Origin: Bifidobacterium oedipodis
GTDB lineage: Bacteria; Actinomycetota; Actinomycetes; Actinomycetales; Bifidobacteriaceae
Length of the DNA: 64,000 nt
Direction: 5' to 3'
NCBI RefSeq assembly: GCF_012932425.1
Contig: NZ_JAAIII010000007.1
Coordinates: forward strand, 124,001 to 188,000
Positions 55,549 through 64,000 of the stretch are shown piece after piece (the first letter of the stretch is position 1; every line of letters starts with the position of its first letter). The position numbers and the translations under genes are program-made. The notes beneath the pieces are model-generated. The model did no database searches. It was given only the letters and a program-made list of their open reading frames with translations, and was not told where the DNA came from.

Positions 55549-55581
55549 GAGGCTCGGTTCGTCCCCAACGAACCGAGCCTC
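55549..55581. terminator. Terminator between fhs and the accessory operon
   Basis: GAGGCTCGGTTCG pairs with CGAACCGAGCCTC; perfect 13-bp stem, 7-nt loop. Bidirectional between convergent genes. Confidence 0.9.
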
Positions 55582-55618
55582 CTGCCAAGCATGTTGTCTA
55601 CTTATAAAACCAGTTATC

Positions 55619-56191
55619 TTAGGCAATTATGCGAGGTGCTGCAGCAGATTTTCTCGCTTCGCTCGAGTGGTCAGATTCGTTAAGGAATCCGTTGAACGCA
55701 TATTCGCTTTTACCCGAACGGTAGTAGTCGCGATAAATCGCCATCTGGCGGAAACCGAACTTGCGGAAGAGCGTAGCATACTGGCTTCTGAACTCTTCAG
55801 GCACCGTGACAAGGGGCTGGGGATCTCCCAACTGATCGATTGCGTACTGAACAAGAGACGTTCCAACGCCGTGATGGCGGAAACCATCGAACACACGCAG
55901 TGCACAAATCTTATTTTCGGCAGGAGTCGCCTTAATGATACAGACTCCAGCCACCTCGTTACCCATGCGGGCTATCAAAATCCAGCGGGACTTGCCTAAG
56001 TTGGGCTGAACCTTGTTCACAAACCAGTCATCAAAATCCGGGTAGTAATCAGTGAACGTATCTAGATATGAGCGTAGCAGCGACTCGTCGTCGTACGCTT
56101 CGAGGACGGACACTGTGACAACGTTGCGCATCATGCCCTCCTTAATACCGTTAGCGTGCTTTTCGTTCAAAGTGACAATTCTAGCATTCAT
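55619..56191 (-). CDS. GNAT-family N-acetyltransferase
   Basis: 190 residues. GNAT fold: LIARMGNEVAGVCIIKATPAENKICALRVFDGFRHHGVGTSLVQYAID holds the acetyl-CoA binding Arg/Gln-x-x-Gly-x-Gly type loop (FRHHGVGTSL). Substrate unknown. Start is nine bases after the upstream stop, so coupled to the hypothetical gene. Low-GC composition compared with fhs. Confidence 0.85.
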   Translation of the reverse strand: MNARIVTLNEKHANGIKEGMMRNVVTVSVLEAYDDESLLRSYLDTFTDYYPDFDDWFVNKVQPNLGKSRWILIARMGNEVAGVCIIKATPAENKICALRVFDGFRHHGVGTSLVQYAIDQLGDPQPLVTVPEEFRSQYATLFRKFGFRQMAIYRDYYRSGKSEYAFNGFLNESDHSSEARKSAAAPRIIA

Positions 56192-56200
56192 TGTAGTGCC

Positions 56201-57277
56201 CTAACAAACCAAGTCGATTAGTAGATTGAATATAGTCTTGCACAGGGCAAACAAAGGTTGCTCAAGGCTGTCGAATACGACAGTGATGAAAAACAGTATG
56301 ACGAGATAGCGCGCGATTGTGCCGTAGTTACTGACATGCAGCCTGAGACGTAGATACATTTTGTAACCATCGCTGGGCTTGTCGATGGTCTTTTTCCAGT
56401 GCCAGGCTGTTACCTCCTCAAGGCTGGTGCGACTTTTATCTGGCTGGTGATTCTTACGCTTCTTGAATATTCCGGTCTCTTCATGCTTCCAGTTTGGAGC
56501 GTACCTATCCCATATCTCTTCTTCGAGTAGGCGCCGTTCTTTCAGACCTGTAACGTCTCCAGAGTCTACGTCTACCGTGGCATGGGACATTAGTAGAAAG
56601 TGGATGGGTATTTTACCGTCAACGGGTACGCAGCCCTTAGCGTTTTCGTCTAACTTCGAACGTACTGTGTCGTCGTCCAAGGTGCGGTAATCATTGAAGC
56701 GAAAATCAACGACCTCTTCTTTGGAGAAGGCGCTGGTAAGAAGCTGATCCTTTGAATGTGAAATGGTGAGGAGCTGTCGGATGCCTTCGCCGCGTAGACG
56801 AAAGCGAAAATAAACAGGCCAAGGTTGGGGTACATCTTTCGGAACGTCGATTTCTATGGTTGTCCCGGAATCCTCGTCGTGATATGTTCTTTTGCATTTG
56901 CAGAAGTAGAATTCCTCGCAGGGGCTACCGTTCTGCAATGTGACTTCTTTCCATTCTTTATTATCGCTGTCAGCACTTTTGCACTGATCGTTGAAAATGG
57001 CACCGATGGTTCTTGCGTCCACTTGATCGATGAGATCGGTGCACGACTTGTCGTCGACACTGAAAGGACAATAAAACGAAATTCCCTTGACATATGTGCC
57101 CACGGTTGGGGTCGTACTAGATTCGCTAGGTTTCGGCAACAGCATGACGCCTACATCCAGAGCAACTTCTGGATTCTTCTCCGTATGTTCCGCCCAAAGA
57201 TTGAAATTCATGAGCACTCCGATTGGCGTCGAGCAATTCTCTTGCGTCGATCTGCACCACAGCGCAAAGCTTTTCAT
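56201..57277 (-). CDS. Unknown protein with C-terminal membrane segment, middle gene of operon
   Basis: 358 residues, not recognised. Soluble N-terminal 300 residues, with charged loops (KNPEVALDVGVMLLPK; ERRLLEEEIWDRY; basic KKRKNHQPDKSRTS) and a cysteine cluster (CEEFYFCKCKRTYHD), then one or two hydrophobic spans (YLVILFFITVVFDSL; LFALCKTIFNLLI) near the end. Transmembrane anchor with cytoplasmic domain is the likely topology. It lies between ASCH (28 bases upstream) and GNAT (9 bases downstream); function unknown. Confidence 0.8.
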   Translation of the reverse strand: MKSFALWCRSTQENCSTPIGVLMNFNLWAEHTEKNPEVALDVGVMLLPKPSESSTTPTVGTYVKGISFYCPFSVDDKSCTDLIDQVDARTIGAIFNDQCKSADSDNKEWKEVTLQNGSPCEEFYFCKCKRTYHDEDSGTTIEIDVPKDVPQPWPVYFRFRLRGEGIRQLLTISHSKDQLLTSAFSKEEVVDFRFNDYRTLDDDTVRSKLDENAKGCVPVDGKIPIHFLLMSHATVDVDSGDVTGLKERRLLEEEIWDRYAPNWKHEETGIFKKRKNHQPDKSRTSLEEVTAWHWKKTIDKPSDGYKMYLRLRLHVSNYGTIARYLVILFFITVVFDSLEQPLFALCKTIFNLLIDLVC

Positions 57278-57305
57278 GGCTGGTCCCCCTGTCGCGTCGT
57301 TGCGT

Positions 57306-57695
57306 TCAGTTCATCATATCATCGAGGTATTTGAAGGACTGCGGCGCGCGTGGCGGGGCGCCAGCAACTTCGGAAAGCGCGAGGGAACGATCGTATCGCT
57401 TTGGGTTCATGAGCTGTATGGCGTATGCCATTGTGCAACCCCGAAAATATCGCATGAAGTTCTCTTTTGAGATTCCTCCTTGGGCACCGGTTGTTTTCCA
57501 CAGCTCTTCGGCTGGTCCGCTGAGAATGCCTGTGATTTGGACTTCTCCCGTGATAAGACCGACCGGTGCGGACTCATAGATTACCAAGCTGGTGACATCT
57601 GAACGCTTAAAGACTCTACGTCGGTATTCAAACAGCTTTGTCCCATCCAGAATTTGCTCCGCATACTGCGGTTTGATGGGTATAAGGACTTTCAC
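57306..57695 (-). CDS. ASCH-domain protein
   Basis: 129 residues. ASCH/PUA-like fold, seen as VLIPIKPQYAEQILDGTKLFEYRRRVF and an RNA-binding type basic face (YRRRVFKRSD); VGLITGEVQITGIL. ASCH domains bind RNA or act as nucleases or deaminase-like enzymes. Start GTG 57693-57695 after AGGAGGATAGC. First gene of a three-gene minus operon with the membrane protein and GNAT genes. Confidence 0.85.
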   Translation of the reverse strand: MKVLIPIKPQYAEQILDGTKLFEYRRRVFKRSDVTSLVIYESAPVGLITGEVQITGILSGPAEELWKTTGAQGGISKENFMRYFRGCTMAYAIQLMNPKRYDRSLALSEVAGAPPRAPQSFKYLDDMMN

Positions 57696-58052
57696 GCTAT
57701 CCTCCTAACTTGTGAAGATGGGATTGTCTATAGAGATTTTCCATTATCGCGTGGCATTGAGACCTGGAGTTGGGATTTGAAATATTGAGATAGATGGAAG
57801 GTTCGCATAGTGTGATTCAATACCCAGTTCTGCTTCGGCAATGGTACCGGTGCCGCCGTCTTTTGCATAGCTCGGATCGTTGTTTACCGCGCATGTTGGG
57901 GGCGCGGTGGATCATGCGTGGGACTAGGCTGTGTCGAGAGAGAAGCATGCTTCCCAGTATGGTGATACAGAAAAAGATGGATATTGTTGGATATCGTATT
58001 GTGCAGGCTGCGTGCACACTACTTGGAACTACCGGATAGCTAAGGAGGGCGA
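57696..58052. other. Intergenic region upstream of accessory operon
   Basis: 357 bases between the divergent ASCH operon and the small plus-strand gene. No recognisable gene; AT-rich near 57720-57800, where promoters of both would lie. Confidence 0.5.
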
Positions 58053-58361
58053 GTGCCGAACACTAGCAGCTACGACCCCATGATTTTTGATGTGATGTGC
58101 GAGAGCGCCAATAGGCTGATTGGTGAATACATGTATCTTGCGCATCGCAATGATGATCCTGCCATCCGTCGTGCGCTTGTGGACAATGTGGCCAGCGTGC
58201 GTGCAGAGATCAATCTGGTGGATCCAGATAATCAGATGGCTGTGGAATCCAAAACGGAAAGTTTCAATAGCCGTCTGAGTGTGTTGCGCAGCAAACGAGG
58301 CAACAGCATCCCATATCGGAAGCCGTCACTACCCGTGCAACACGTCGCCGAACTGATATGA
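58053..58361 (+). CDS. Small protein of unknown function
   Basis: 102 residues from GTG 58053, with AAGGAGG seven bases upstream, so probably real. Helical and charged (IFDVMCESANRLIGEYMYLAHRNDDPAIRRALVDNVASVRAEI), no membrane or signal segment. Not recognised. Lies opposite to and upstream of the accessory operon and before a palindromic repeat block. Confidence 0.65.
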   Translation: MPNTSSYDPMIFDVMCESANRLIGEYMYLAHRNDDPAIRRALVDNVASVRAEINLVDPDNQMAVESKTESFNSRLSVLRSKRGNSIPYRKPSLPVQHVAELI

Positions 58362-58422
58362 GCGGATACGCAGAGCTGAAGGACGATGAGCTTACATCGA
58401 TAAGATAAGCGCATCTGCTTAG

Positions 58423-58643
58423 TGGCACTTGTGATGGAAATTTGACAAAAAGTGCCGCGAGCGGGTGTAGGACAGGCCCGTACGCGGCACTTTTTAGTGG
58501 TGATCATATAAGAAGTGCCTCTAGCAGGGGCGTAGAGGCACGTTAGAGGCACTTTTCGCGGGAATCCTACAAGAAGTGCCGCGAGGGAGCCGGAAATAGG
58601 TTGCTCACGGCACTTCCTGTGGAAAACACACAAAGAAGTGCCA
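58423..58643. repeat. GGCACTT/AAGTGCC hairpin block, second locus
   Basis: At least four hairpins between GGCACTT and AAGTGCC (58423-58456, 58486-58519, 58547-58580, 58609-58643). Same type as the block at 10428-10648. The stems start GTGGCACTT, GCGGCACTT, GAGGCACTT and ACGGCACTT. No gene between 58362 and 58673. Confidence 0.9.
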
Positions 58644-58673
58644 TAAGACTCCGTAAGACTAGAAGACTAAAGA

Positions 58674-59021
58674 CTAGAAGTTGCCGCCGTTCCAGCCCCA
58701 GTCGGTGGTGGCGGTGTAGCGAATATAGGTGCGATCCTCAGGGATGCCGAGGGTGGAGGAGAGGGCCGCCATAATCGAGGCGGTCAGCTTCTCCCACGCG
58801 GATCCCGGCACGGAACGGCCGAACACGTTCACTTCGACATAGGCGGCCGGCTGACTATCGTCGCCACCGAAATAAATCGGCATATTGTCTTCGAACGGGC
58901 ACATCAGCCAGCCCTCGGACTTGCCAGGCACCGCCGTAATCGCCTTGCCGTACGCGGCCTTCAGTGCCTCGCGCTGTTCCGGAGTGGTAGAGACAGACAC
59001 ATGAGTGTGGATAACGGGCAT
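58674..59021 (-). CDS. MIF-like tautomerase
   Basis: 115 residues from MPVIHTHVSVSTT, which exposes Pro as the catalytic base after Met removal; a longer upstream start would hide it. Tautomerase/MIF family: EQREALKAAYGKAITAVPGK, YFGGDDSQPAAYVEVNVFG. GGAAGCAAC lies before ATG. Acts on enol/keto substrates or is of unknown role. Confidence 0.87.
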   Translation of the reverse strand: MPVIHTHVSVSTTPEQREALKAAYGKAITAVPGKSEGWLMCPFEDNMPIYFGGDDSQPAAYVEVNVFGRSVPGSAWEKLTASIMAALSSTLGIPEDRTYIRYTATTDWGWNGGNF

Positions 59022-59102
59022 GTTGCTTCCTTTCATTGATGCCACAGGTGGCTCAAACAATCAGTATCACTCTACTGTTGCCAGAACCACCTGTCACCAC
59101 TG

Positions 59103-60143
59103 TCACCAAATACTCACCAAAGTGCCGTCAGGAATGGCGTTATAGAACCACTGTGAGTCGGCAACGGTCAAGCGTATGCAACCATGCGAAGCAGGCTGTC
59201 CCAGCTTCCAGGCCTCAGAGACGATGTAGTTGCCAGAACTGTCGATGGGCACGGAGTGGAACAGGAAATTCCCGATAAAACGCACCCAGTTGCGCGCTCC
59301 CATGGCTTCGTTCCGGTTGTAGAAGGAGGGGCCACGACCGTTGATCCGATAAGTGCCGCGGGGCGTCCAATCATTGATACCGGTGGATGTGATCATGGTA
59401 TAGAGCACGCGTTCGCCGTCACGAATGTATACGCGCTGGCTGGCAATTGACACAGCAACGTTCAGATTGCTGACTCCGGCAAGGTTGGGATACGGCCCTT
59501 GCGAAGAATACTTCCACCAATCAGAAACATTCCAGAACATGCTGCCATATTGGAAGTCCTGTCGAGCGCCGCCGTTCCATGCATATTCGTCCGACACAGG
59601 CAGCCCGTATGGTCCTTGTTCGTAACGAGCTGCAGCATATTTGGACAACATGCCGTCGCGCACGAGATACGCGCCTCGTAGCGAGGGGTTCCAGAACAGG
59701 GTGCCGCCTTGGAATACTTGCGAAGCGCCGCCGGGGACCGCTAGTTCATCTGCACATGGAAGTCCCAAGCGTCCGGCTGGCCCGCCGAGCTGCGTGTATC
59801 GGCTCAGCATGCCGTCGCGTACGAGATAGGAGCCTCGCAGTGAGGGGTTCCAGAACAATGTGCCGCCTTGGAAGCGCTGCTCTGCACCTCCGTTTGCGGT
59901 GGGATGCTCATTTTCCAGGGGTTGCCGGAGTATGCCCTGCGCTCCGCCGAGTTGTGTGTATCGGCTGAGCATGCCGTCGCGCACGATAATCGTCGAAACG
60001 GTATTAGCCGTGTCGTCAGCACTCGCGGTTTGCACCGATGCAAAGCCAGCGATAGGGCATGCGACGACAATAGCCATTGCGCAAGTGGCCATACAAGCGC
60101 ACATCCGTTGCCAGGTCAGATGCCTGTTGATTTTCGTAGTCAT
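59103..60143 (-). CDS. Secreted L,D-transpeptidase with LGFP-like repeats
   Basis: 346 residues. Signal peptide with cleavage near ASADD (about 43). Three repeats around LVRDGMLSRYTQLGG (about 52-75, 107-130, 160-185) resemble LGFP repeats, which bind cell wall. C-terminal YkuD domain with active site SHGCIRL (319-325, Cys322) and the His. Makes or attaches L,D cross-links in peptidoglycan. Divergent from the lysozyme gene at 60582, 438 bases away. Confidence 0.93.
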   Translation of the reverse strand: MTTKINRHLTWQRMCACMATCAMAIVVACPIAGFASVQTASADDTANTVSTIIVRDGMLSRYTQLGGAQGILRQPLENEHPTANGGAEQRFQGGTLFWNPSLRGSYLVRDGMLSRYTQLGGPAGRLGLPCADELAVPGGASQVFQGGTLFWNPSLRGAYLVRDGMLSKYAAARYEQGPYGLPVSDEYAWNGGARQDFQYGSMFWNVSDWWKYSSQGPYPNLAGVSNLNVAVSIASQRVYIRDGERVLYTMITSTGINDWTPRGTYRINGRGPSFYNRNEAMGARNWVRFIGNFLFHSVPIDSSGNYIVSEAWKLGQPASHGCIRLTVADSQWFYNAIPDGTLVSIW

Positions 60144-60581
60144 TGTTTCCTCAATTCCGGTGAACTAACTTCTTTGTCAGAACCGTATGGGCTGCGTCGT
60201 TGCAGTCTGAGACGGTGGTTTTGGATGATCGTGGTACAGCAGCGCCTCCTTATATCAATTGTACTATGTGCAAACTTCGCCCAAGCCGTCGCCGGTACCG
60301 GGCCTCACGCCAGATCCGACGAGATACCACGTCATAAGCAGCGCGCAACCACCATTTAAAACGCCGTAGTTCGTCACTCCAAGCGTTAAAACTTAACAAG
60401 TTCCAAAAGTTGTTCATATTTCGCACGAATAGGGGCTATTGAGCAGGGTTGATATATGCCGTCTGCACTAAGGTCATAAGTCAGTTGTTCCGTGGGTTTG
60501 TGCTGGCGCTTGAGGTGTTTGGACTGCCGGTGCGCAATAAATATGTTTCACGGGCGGCGCAAGACAAGAGGAATGAGCATA
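60144..60581. other. Divergent promoter region of LD-transpeptidase and GH25 genes
   Basis: 438 bases without a gene. GAGGAA-type ribosome binding sites adjoin both genes; no operator or repeat recognised. Confidence 0.5.
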
Positions 60582-63155
60582 ATGAAGAATCTCCCGCATG
60601 TGCGTGGCGGTATGAGCGTTGCCGCCGCAATCATCTCAACAGCCATGCTGGTGTCGGTTTCCGTTGCTCCCGCACAGGGGCTGACCGACGTCAACCTTGA
60701 CAGCAATCCCTTCTCCGCTGGCACCACTACTGTTAGCGACCAGACCGATGCTGATTCGATGCCGGACAATCCTAACGCCGAGCTGCCGGATAAGGTGTCA
60801 AAGTCCATTGATGACAATGACACGGTGGTTTCCGAACAGTACGTGTTGACCGAAGACGGTGATCTGAAGAACATCGAAACCGGCAAAACCGTAACCGATC
60901 CGAAGCTGGTAGGCACCAAAGACACGCAGCCCGATCCGCTGGCAAAAACCGACGGCGACTCCTTCATCCCGGTTCAGGTGAGCGAAGTGCGCGAGAAGAT
61001 CGATGAGGTCAAAGACAGCGCCAAAGAAAACAGCACAAATCCCGCTTCAGCACGCAGCAGCGAAGCATCTAAGTCAAAGGTTCGCCTAGCCGCCCTGCCC
61101 AACAGCGACTACGGCACGTCGTGGGGCACCTATAACGGCACTTCCGCATTCTTCGATGCGAACGGCGATATGTTCGTGCAGAACGCCCGAGGTGTGATCG
61201 ATGTTTCCGAGCACAACGGCACCATCGACTGGCAGGCAGCCAAGCAGGGTGGTGTTGAAGGCGCGATTATCCGCTTGGGCTATGGCATCGGCAATGTCGA
61301 CGCTCAGGCCGCACGCAATATTAGCGAATGCCTTCGCCGCGGCATTCCCTTCGGCGTCTACTGGTACTCCTACGCCTATAACGCCGCGTTCGCAGCCGAA
61401 GAGGCTGAGTCCCTCGCCGACACACTCGCCAGCTTCGGCGTGAAGGCTAGCGATATCGCGTACCCGATTTACTACGATCTCGAAGCTTGGACTTGGACTG
61501 GCTATCAGCATCCGACCGAGCCCGCTGTATACAACGACATTGTGGATACGTGGTATCAGCATATGAAGAATCGTGGGCTCAGCAGCTTGGGAGTCTATTC
61601 ATATACTAGCTACCTGTATGGTCCGCTGAATAGCAGCGACATCCATGCCAAGACGTCGTGGGTGGCGCAGTATGGCCCGACCATGAACTATGTGGATTGG
61701 ACTGTTAGGGGCCGCGGCTGGCAGTACACCTCGCAGGGCCATGTGGCTGGTGTCTCCGGCAGTGTGGATTTGAACGCGTTCGGCAGCACTGATGGCTCTT
61801 CCATGGGCGGCACCGCTCCCGCAATCAATGTGGCGAATATGGCCGCAGTCACAATTCCTAACGGTGAGTATTACATTAATTCTTACCCTCGCGCCTCCGC
61901 TAGCGTTGATATTCCTTCCGCCAGCACCGCTAATTCCACGGCGACGCAAATATGGCAGTATGGTACCGAAGCAGCGCAACGATTCCGCTTCACCCGCCAT
62001 TCCGATGGCAGCTACAGTATTGTGAACGTACATTCCGGCAAGGCTTTGGATGTGCGTTACGGCAGTGCGAAGGCAGGTGCGGTGGTTCAGCAGTATGATG
62101 CGAACGATTCCACCGCGCAGCGCTGGTTCATCCGAGATAATGGGTTGGGCTATTACCTGCAATCCGCATTGGGCAATTTGGTGCTTGACCTGCAGAATGG
62201 TTCCACGGCGAACGGCACGTCCGTACGCCTGTGGACGCCGAATGGTACCGATGCGCAGCAGTGGCTCCTGGCCTCTGCTGTGAACGTGCCGACTAACAAG
62301 CAGGTGCGCTTGGCTTCGGCTAAGGACACAAAGTATGTAATAGATGTACCTGGTGCAAGCACAGCTAATTTCACCGCCCTGAATCTGTACCAGTCGAACG
62401 GCTCGGTTGCGCAGCGCTTCGTGTTCACGAAAGTGGGCAACGGGCTGTATGAGATTCAGAATGTGAACTCAGGTAAGAACATTGACGTATACAATGGCCG
62501 AACCGTGAGCGGTGCCGTGGTGCAGCAGTATCAGGACAACGACACCCAGGCGCAGCGTTGGCTAGTGCGCGACGCTGGCAACGGCAATGTGACGTTGCTT
62601 AATAGCAAGTCCAACAAGGCGTTGGATGTGCAATACGGCACCATGGGCAATGGCACTCCGTTGTGGATTTACGATTCCAACGGTTCCGAAGCCCAGCAGT
62701 GGAAGATTATTGCGGAGAGCGGATCTAACACGGTGATCCGCAAGACGGATGTATACCGTTTATATAACCCTTGGAACGGCGACCACATGCTGACTGCATC
62801 GGCAACGGAATACGACGGAATGAAGAAAATCGGCTGGCGCGATGAAGGTGTGTCTTTCCGTGCCTCGAACGAATCTTCCAACGGCATGGCACCTATTTAC
62901 CGTCTATACAACCGGTATAGTGGCGATCATCTGTTCACTCCGGACCAAGCTGAGGCCACTGCGGCGAAAAATGCTGGATGGACAGACGAGGGTGTTGCCT
63001 TCTATGTGCCGACGACAGGTGGGAATAAGCCGGTGTATCGCGTGTATAACGCTAAGGCCAGTAAGCATCATCTCACGCCCAGCACTGAAGAGCGAGACTC
63101 GCTGCTGAAGAGTGGATGGGTCAGTGAGGGAACGGCGTTCACCGCCTTCAATTAG
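60582..63155 (+). CDS. Secreted GH25 lysozyme with ricin-type and DUF5648-like repeats
   Basis: 857 residues. Start ATG 60582 after AGAGGA; signal peptide to about VAPAQG. A disordered acidic region (about 35-170), then the GH25 muramidase domain (about 200-415: VIDVSEHNGTIDWQAAK; catalytic acids in YYDLEAW, Asp299 and Glu301). Then three QxW/ricin-type beta-trefoil-like segments (NSTATQIWQYGTEAAQRF; STAQRWFIRD; SEAQQWKII) and C-terminal DUF5648-like repeats (VYRLYNPWNGDHMLTAS, IYRLYNRYSGDHLFT, VYRVYNAKASKHHLT). Cleaves peptidoglycan, with carbohydrate-binding tail. No wall-sorting signal, so probably free or non-covalently bound. Confidence 0.93.
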   Translation: MKNLPHVRGGMSVAAAIISTAMLVSVSVAPAQGLTDVNLDSNPFSAGTTTVSDQTDADSMPDNPNAELPDKVSKSIDDNDTVVSEQYVLTEDGDLKNIETGKTVTDPKLVGTKDTQPDPLAKTDGDSFIPVQVSEVREKIDEVKDSAKENSTNPASARSSEASKSKVRLAALPNSDYGTSWGTYNGTSAFFDANGDMFVQNARGVIDVSEHNGTIDWQAAKQGGVEGAIIRLGYGIGNVDAQAARNISECLRRGIPFGVYWYSYAYNAAFAAEEAESLADTLASFGVKASDIAYPIYYDLEAWTWTGYQHPTEPAVYNDIVDTWYQHMKNRGLSSLGVYSYTSYLYGPLNSSDIHAKTSWVAQYGPTMNYVDWTVRGRGWQYTSQGHVAGVSGSVDLNAFGSTDGSSMGGTAPAINVANMAAVTIPNGEYYINSYPRASASVDIPSASTANSTATQIWQYGTEAAQRFRFTRHSDGSYSIVNVHSGKALDVRYGSAKAGAVVQQYDANDSTAQRWFIRDNGLGYYLQSALGNLVLDLQNGSTANGTSVRLWTPNGTDAQQWLLASAVNVPTNKQVRLASAKDTKYVIDVPGASTANFTALNLYQSNGSVAQRFVFTKVGNGLYEIQNVNSGKNIDVYNGRTVSGAVVQQYQDNDTQAQRWLVRDAGNGNVTLLNSKSNKALDVQYGTMGNGTPLWIYDSNGSEAQQWKIIAESGSNTVIRKTDVYRLYNPWNGDHMLTASATEYDGMKKIGWRDEGVSFRASNESSNGMAPIYRLYNRYSGDHLFTPDQAEATAAKNAGWTDEGVAFYVPTTGGNKPVYRVYNAKASKHHLTPSTEERDSLLKSGWVSEGTAFTAFN

Positions 63156-63170
63156 AAATCGCTTCAGATA

Positions 63171-63214
63171 AACGAATGCCCGGTCGAAAGTAACCTGTCG
63201 ACCGGGCATTCGTT
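63171..63214. terminator. Terminator after the GH25 gene
   Basis: AACGAATGCCCGGTCGA pairs with TCGACCGGGCATTCGTT; perfect 17-bp stem, 10-nt loop. Confidence 0.9.
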
Positions 63215-63721
63215 ACCGCGATGTCCCGACTTTAGCAATACATAAAAATATGAATCACTAGGCGCTCAATCCACATGCCTGCAAATCTTGTGCCTTCCAG
63301 AAGGATATGCGGAAGGGTGGATAAATGCAAATTGCAGCAACGTGGTGGTTCGGGAATCACCGTTGAGCGTAATTCGCTGAGCGCAAAGCCTCTGGGTATA
63401 CGAATTTCTTATACATACCTGTAACGGTTTGGAAATATTCAGGTTCATCTAGCCGCGAACAAGACAAGTTGTATATGCATCACGACATCTATATAAGAGT
63501 GACAAGAGCGTAGAAAACCTAAGACTTACGTAGGTTGCAGCTAGCTGTTGGACAGAGCTGTCAGGAAACTTCCAGAAGACACGCCAGATATAGGCACCAC
63601 AACTCAAAAACAAGTCTCAGTTTGACAATGTCCGAGGGGTAGTAGTAAAAAAGAGCACAGTCGGGATGGGGAAAGTCCCCATAAACAAACCCGATGTCCC
63701 TAGAAGAAAGGTTCCAGGAAT
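63215..63721. other. Long upstream region of secreted-protein gene
   Basis: 507 bases without a supported gene. The region is more AT-rich (63400-63560) and holds the promoter of the gene at 63722; GAAAGG at 63706-63711 is its likely ribosome binding site. Confidence 0.5.
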
Positions 63722-64000
63722 ATGACTGGAAACAAGAATGCATGGCGCGCGCCGCTCGCGGGCCTCGCCTCGGTCGCGATGATCGCGACCATGGGCGTCG
63801 CCGCAAGCACCGCCAACGCCAAGACGGCTGCGGTGGATTCGTATAACTTCACCGTGACGTTTAACGCCAAAGAAGGGCGTATCGCTGGTTCTGGCGATGA
63901 AACCCTCACCTCGTCGGAGAATTGCTCTGATGGCAGCAATACCTATACAGACGATTATGACGGTGCAGTAAAGGCATTTTGCGGTGTTGATGATGGACAT
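63722..64000 (+). CDS. Secreted protein with InlB-repeat-like start (cut by window)
   Basis: 93 residues visible, running off the right edge. MTGNKNAWRAPLAGLASVAM is a signal peptide, cleaved near ANAKTA. SYNFTVTFNAKEGRIAGSGDE resembles the Listeria-Bacteroides (InlB B-type) repeat used in surface proteins. A cysteine pair (ENCS, FCG) follows. Probably the start of a large wall-associated or adhesive protein; its anchor lies outside the window. Confidence 0.75.
   Translation, partial: MTGNKNAWRAPLAGLASVAMIATMGVAASTANAKTAAVDSYNFTVTFNAKEGRIAGSGDETLTSSENCSDGSNTYTDDYDGAVKAFCGVDDGH

Noticed and set aside
57794..58039. 81-residue plus-strand frame
   Set aside because: Arg/Cys/Trp-rich composition unlike real proteins here, and no ribosome binding site.

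Overview
This window looks like a chromosomal segment of Bifidobacterium, most likely B. longum. This is an inference from gene content and style: high-GC actinobacterial codon use, a dnaK-grpE-dnaJ-hspR heat-shock operon with HAIR boxes, several LacI-regulated ABC sugar operons, a wall-anchored modular GH43 enzyme, two tandem ilvC genes, and a C69 dipeptidase. No database search was possible.

Layout. 1-5.3 kb: a LacI regulator (cut by the window start) divergent from a large cell-wall-anchored GH43 glycosidase. 5.3-10.3 kb: an 18-codon leader peptide with three Ile codons in a row and a terminator/anti-terminator region, then an MHS-family transporter and two ketol-acid reductoisomerase paralogues (ilvC). 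10.3-26.3 kb: an alpha-glucan/oligosaccharide block with two complete sets of ABC binding protein and permeases, two LacI regulators, a YesL-like membrane protein, 4-alpha-glucanotransferase (malQ) and a GH31 alpha-glucosidase-like enzyme. LacI operators lie between these genes and one lies inside malQ. 26.3-31 kb: the chaperone operon dnaK-grpE-dnaJ-hspR. 31-32.7 kb: a Schlafen-AlbA_2/GHKL-type gene bracketed by two 104-nt direct repeats. 33-41.8 kb: UDP-galactopyranose mutase, a GtrA-like protein, an MFS transporter, a histidine phosphatase, an unknown acidic protein, a DUF805 protein and gltX.

42-43.8 kb: tRNA-Glu and tRNA-Gln followed by an Abi-like protein with a HEPN RNase motif. 44-50.5 kb: a PAP2 phosphatase, then topA-tmk-holB, with a 104-bp tandem duplication of the tmk 5' end. 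50.6-55.5 kb: a PEBP-family protein, a 1-kb non-coding stretch with a palindrome array and an intron-like remnant, a C69 dipeptidase, and formate-tetrahydrofolate ligase. 55.6-58.4 kb: an accessory minus-strand operon (ASCH protein, unknown C-terminal membrane protein, GNAT acetyltransferase) and a small orphan gene. 58.6-64 kb: a MIF-like tautomerase and cell-envelope genes (LGFP/L,D-transpeptidase, GH25 lysozyme with lectin-like repeats), ending in the start of a secreted InlB-repeat-like protein.

How it fits together. Much of the window serves import and breakdown of plant or host glycans under LacI control. The housekeeping genes are separated by unusually many palindromic repeat families, each confined to one or two intergenic regions. 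The best candidates for undescribed biology are the repeat-bracketed AlbA_2 cassette, the ASCH-membrane-GNAT operon, the Ile-leader attenuator on a transporter gene, and the HEPN gene beside the tRNAs.
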